9,486 nucleotides of DNA from Acidobacteriota bacterium (GTDB lineage: Bacteria; Acidobacteriota; Terriglobia; UBA7540), in NCBI GenBank assembly GCA_003171295.1, contig PMYF01000638.1, positions 1 to 9,486 on the forward strand, given 5' to 3'. Shown here in pieces: positions 8,088-9,486 of this stretch. The stretch's first letter is position 1; every line of letters starts with the position of its first letter. Made by a program: the position numbers and the translations under genes. A model generated the notes under the pieces. It saw only the letters and a program-made list of their open reading frames with translations. It made no database searches and was not told the DNA's origin.

Positions 8088-8971
8088 TCAGGAAGCACAA
8101 AAAGGGCGTCATCGCGGCGCTGTCCGTTGTGCTGCTGGGCGGAGTTTTTGCCGTCGTGAATTCCGTGCACGCTTTCTCCTCCAACTCCTGGGCAACCTAC
8201 TACGCGCTAAAACGGGCGCGTGCGATCAGCATTGATGGCGACCTGTCGGATTGGGCAGACACCAAGGGTTTCACCATGGCCCAGGAGAAGTTCTTCTTTG
8301 TGGGCCAGGGAATGTCCTCCGCAAAGTGGAAGGGTCCCGCGGACCTTTCCGCCACCTTCAAGCTTCAGTGGGACGAGCAGTACCTCTACATCGCTGTCGA
8401 AGTCGTTGACGACCGCGTGACCGAACCCCACGGATCGTTGGTGCAAGGCCTTGAAACCGGGTCCTGGGACGATGACGGGGTCGAAATCATGCTCGATAAC
8501 GATGGGTGTGGAATGCCCCGATATTATATCGGCGACCCGAAACACCACGAGTTCCACTTCGTTTACAGTGCCACGCATCCATTTGTCTTTGACAACTTCT
8601 GGAAGCCGCAGCCGGGCGCGCCCCAAGCCACATTCACGCTCCCGGATGGAACCCTTGAGCCTCTCGCCTACCCGGGTGAGGTCATGGAAAAACATGAAAT
8701 CACTAGAGAGTTTTCCGGACCTCCTTACCACGGGCAGTTCGCCTTCAAGAAGACCGCGACAGGTTACAACCTGGAAATCCGGATGTCGTTGCCCGGAGCC
8801 ACGATGAAGGCTGTTAACGATGCGGGGCAAGCGATAGGGTTCGACATCGCTATCAATGACAACGACGCGGGCGCCGGTCCCTTGAAGCAACAGCTCCACT
8901 GGTCGGGAGTCAACGATAAGTTCTGGCGAAATGGGCAGTTCTTCGGCACATTGATTTTCCTCAACCGGTAG
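8084..8971 (+). CDS. Secreted CBM9-like carbohydrate-binding protein
   Basis: This is a 295-residue exported protein that appears to be a single carbohydrate-binding domain of the CBM9 type, a beta-sandwich known from xylanases and from stand-alone secreted sugar-binding proteins. Residues 1-30 are a signal peptide (KKGVIAALSVVLLGGVFAVV, cut near VHA-F). The domain begins at the family hallmark ISIDGDLSDWAD (about 47-58). It continues through LQWDEQYLYIAVEVVDDRV, the acidic WDDDGVEIMLDNDG segment (metal- or sugar-site-like) and YYIGDPKHHEFHF, and closes with GQFFGTLIFLNR. No catalytic domain is attached. ATG 8084 overlaps the TGA of the enzyme gene as ATGA, a sign of translational coupling. 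An in-frame TTG at 8078 was rejected as the start. Coupling suggests that the binding protein is made in step with the enzyme and delivers it, or its substrate, to the right place; this role is inferred and the ligand is unknown. Confidence 0.85.
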   Translation: MIRKHKKGVIAALSVVLLGGVFAVVNSVHAFSSNSWATYYALKRARAISIDGDLSDWADTKGFTMAQEKFFFVGQGMSSAKWKGPADLSATFKLQWDEQYLYIAVEVVDDRVTEPHGSLVQGLETGSWDDDGVEIMLDNDGCGMPRYYIGDPKHHEFHFVYSATHPFVFDNFWKPQPGAPQATFTLPDGTLEPLAYPGEVMEKHEITREFSGPPYHGQFAFKKTATGYNLEIRMSLPGATMKAVNDAGQAIGFDIAINDNDAGAGPLKQQLHWSGVNDKFWRNGQFFGTLIFLNR

Positions 8972-9084
8972 TTGTTATGCGCACAGCGCACATCCTGCCA
9001 AGACCTTATACGCCCCCACACGACTCCACAAGACTCAGTCCCTCACTTCTATCCTTAGGTTTATGTTGAGATACCGGTAAGTTA

Positions 9085-9126
9085 TTGCGGGGGCTGGATT
9101 TGAAGCAGCGACCTTTGGGTTATGAG
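9085..9126 (-). pseudogene. 3' half of an initiator-type tRNA-Met(CAU); probable att site
   Basis: Read on the minus strand, the 42 bases from 9126 down to 9085 fit tRNA positions 32-73: anticodon loop CTCATAA (anticodon CAT at 9124-9122), CCCAA, variable loop AGGTC, T-stem GCTGC, T-loop TTCAAAT, CCAGC, acceptor strand CCCCGCA, then A73. The CCC of the anticodon stem and A at position 72 are marks of bacterial initiator tRNA, which has a 1-72 mismatch. No tRNA-like D-arm or 5' acceptor strand is found on the 5' side (9127 and up), where GGGA is followed by A/T-rich sequence. The T-stem also has a C-C mismatch where G53-C61 is normally invariant. It is therefore a remnant and not a working gene. 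Such 3' halves are left when an integrase inserts an element into a tRNA gene. An elongator Met tRNA origin is the main alternative. CCA is not encoded. Confidence 0.72.
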
Positions 9127-9147
9127 TCCCTTTTCGTGACTTCAAAT
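9098..9147. repeat. 8-bp inverted repeat centred on the anticodon of the tRNA remnant
   Basis: ATTTGAAG (9098-9105, which overlaps the T-loop of the remnant) is the reverse complement of CTTCAAAT (9140-9147), which lies outside the tRNA-derived part. The midpoint is 9122.5, on the anticodon triplet at 9122-9124. It may reflect paired recombinase-binding sites around a crossover, or chance in an A/T-rich stretch. Confidence 0.25.
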
Positions 9148-9321
9148 TTTTCCGAAATAATCCATAAATTCTTGATTCAAAAGCCGCTTGGCTGTGTCCA
9201 GCATTGCTCGTACAGTGAGGGATTGCGAGGCATTTTGATGTCTCCTTAGCCATAGTTTGGCCATGATTTCTGGCTGCGCTGCGGGGCTAACGCATCGTAA
9301 AATCCAGAATGTGAGAATCCG

Positions 9322-9486
9322 ATGCCAACTTACGAGGCAGGCGATTACGTTAAGGTCGAGTTGACGGACGAAGCCACCGGGGGAAGCGAGTGGCTATGGG
9401 TGCGTGTGGAACGCTGTGACGAGGGAAACCGGGTCCTGTTTGGACCAGGACTTTCCCCATTTCTTCTATCTGATTTCAGGCAAGTA
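9322..9486 (+). CDS. Small hypothetical protein, 3' end beyond the window
   Basis: The frame from ATG 9322 is open to the last base and gives 55 residues without a stop, starting MPTYEAGDYVKVEL and continuing through GGSEWLWVRVERCD and RVLFGP to DFRQV. The composition is protein-like, with alternating beta-strand residues and a pattern GDYVKVE...EW-W-RV. From memory this resembles short uncharacterised proteins common in Acidobacteriota, with a loose likeness to DUF2314-type folds; that link is unverified. The ribosome-binding site is weak (GAG at 9313-9315). It lies 350 bases after the CBM9 gene and on the far side of the tRNA remnant, so it is unlikely to belong to the operon and may be cargo of an integrated element. 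The function is unknown. Confidence 0.55.
   Translation, partial: MPTYEAGDYVKVELTDEATGGSEWLWVRVERCDEGNRVLFGPGLSPFLLSDFRQV

Larger units (their letters stand above)
9039..9222. repeat. 9-bp inverted repeat flanking the tRNA remnant
   Basis: TCCCTCACT at 9039-9047 is the exact reverse complement of AGTGAGGGA at 9214-9222. The midpoint of the pair is near 9130, within a few bases of the anticodon loop of the tRNA remnant, where a tyrosine recombinase would cross over. Spaced sites of this kind could be arm-type integrase sites, but a 9-bp match within a few hundred bases can also arise by chance. Confidence 0.25.
8972..9321. other. Intergenic region carrying an attachment-site footprint
   Basis: No gene is supported in these 350 bases. 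A small hairpin, TGCGC (8978-8982) with GCGCA (8986-8990), follows the CBM9 stop codon by six bases but has no U-run, so it is at best a weak end-of-operon signal. The tRNA 3'-half at 9085-9126 and two inverted repeats around it occupy the middle. The stretch after 9130 becomes noticeably richer in A and T than the operon (for example TTCAAATTTTTCCGAAATAA), which fits a change of origin at the tRNA remnant. The last 100 bases contain only a weak -10-like TAAAAT (9298-9303) before the gene at 9322. Confidence 0.6.

Noticed and set aside
9035..9253. 72-codon minus-strand frame ending in a KVAASNPAPAI-type tail
   Set aside because: That tail is simply the translation of the tRNA T-arm and acceptor strand, a common artefact at tRNA-type sites. 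The rest shows no integrase motif.
1..9486. CRISPR array, transposase, IS element, defence or toxin system, SusD gene, regulator gene
   Set aside because: I looked for regularly spaced repeats, transposase or nuclease motifs, terminal repeats of IS size, and helix-turn-helix or SusD-like proteins, and found none in the reading frames or sequence.

Overview
The window looks like a chromosomal segment of an Acidobacteriota-type Gram-negative bacterium. This rests on a very large Oar/CarA-like TonB-dependent receptor with an N-terminal carboxypeptidase-regulatory-like domain and no SusD partner, a secreted TPR protein beside it, moderately high GC, and a small protein at the right edge of a type I associate with that phylum. 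The assignment is from protein style only; there is no rRNA or marker gene in view.

Layout, all genes on the + strand. Positions 1-484 hold no convincing gene but contain a near-consensus sigma-70-type promoter (97-125), an 11-bp inverted repeat that would fold the start of the transcript (131-238), and a 6-bp dyad just before the first ribosome-binding site (443-472). Then come four genes that read as one unit: a secreted TPR protein (485-2230), a TonB-dependent outer-membrane receptor (2291-5548), a secreted 794-residue protein best read as a six-hairpin, (alpha/alpha)-toroid glycosidase-like enzyme (5703-8087), and a secreted CBM9-like carbohydrate-binding protein (8084-8971) whose ATG overlaps the stop codon of the enzyme. 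The 154-base gap between receptor and enzyme carries a strong hairpin whose loop is complementary to a downstream segment, with an outer helix that ends against the enzyme's Shine-Dalgarno. This is a candidate pseudoknotted RNA element.

The unit reads as a glycan capture and degradation module: the CBM9 protein and the enzyme would work on a polysaccharide outside the inner membrane, the receptor would move the products across the outer membrane using TonB, and the TPR protein would be a periplasmic or envelope scaffold. The substrate cannot be named from sequence, and the enzyme does not match a glycoside hydrolase family I can name with confidence.

To the right of the operon, positions 9085-9126 (minus strand) are the 3' half of a tRNA, from anticodon loop CTCATAA to the acceptor end. 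It looks like an initiator tRNA-fMet and has no matching 5' half. This is the classic footprint of a tyrosine-recombinase attachment site, so an integrated element or its remnant probably starts here and extends rightward. Two inverted repeats are placed nearly symmetrically about the likely crossover. A short unrecognised gene begins at 9322 and runs off the right edge.
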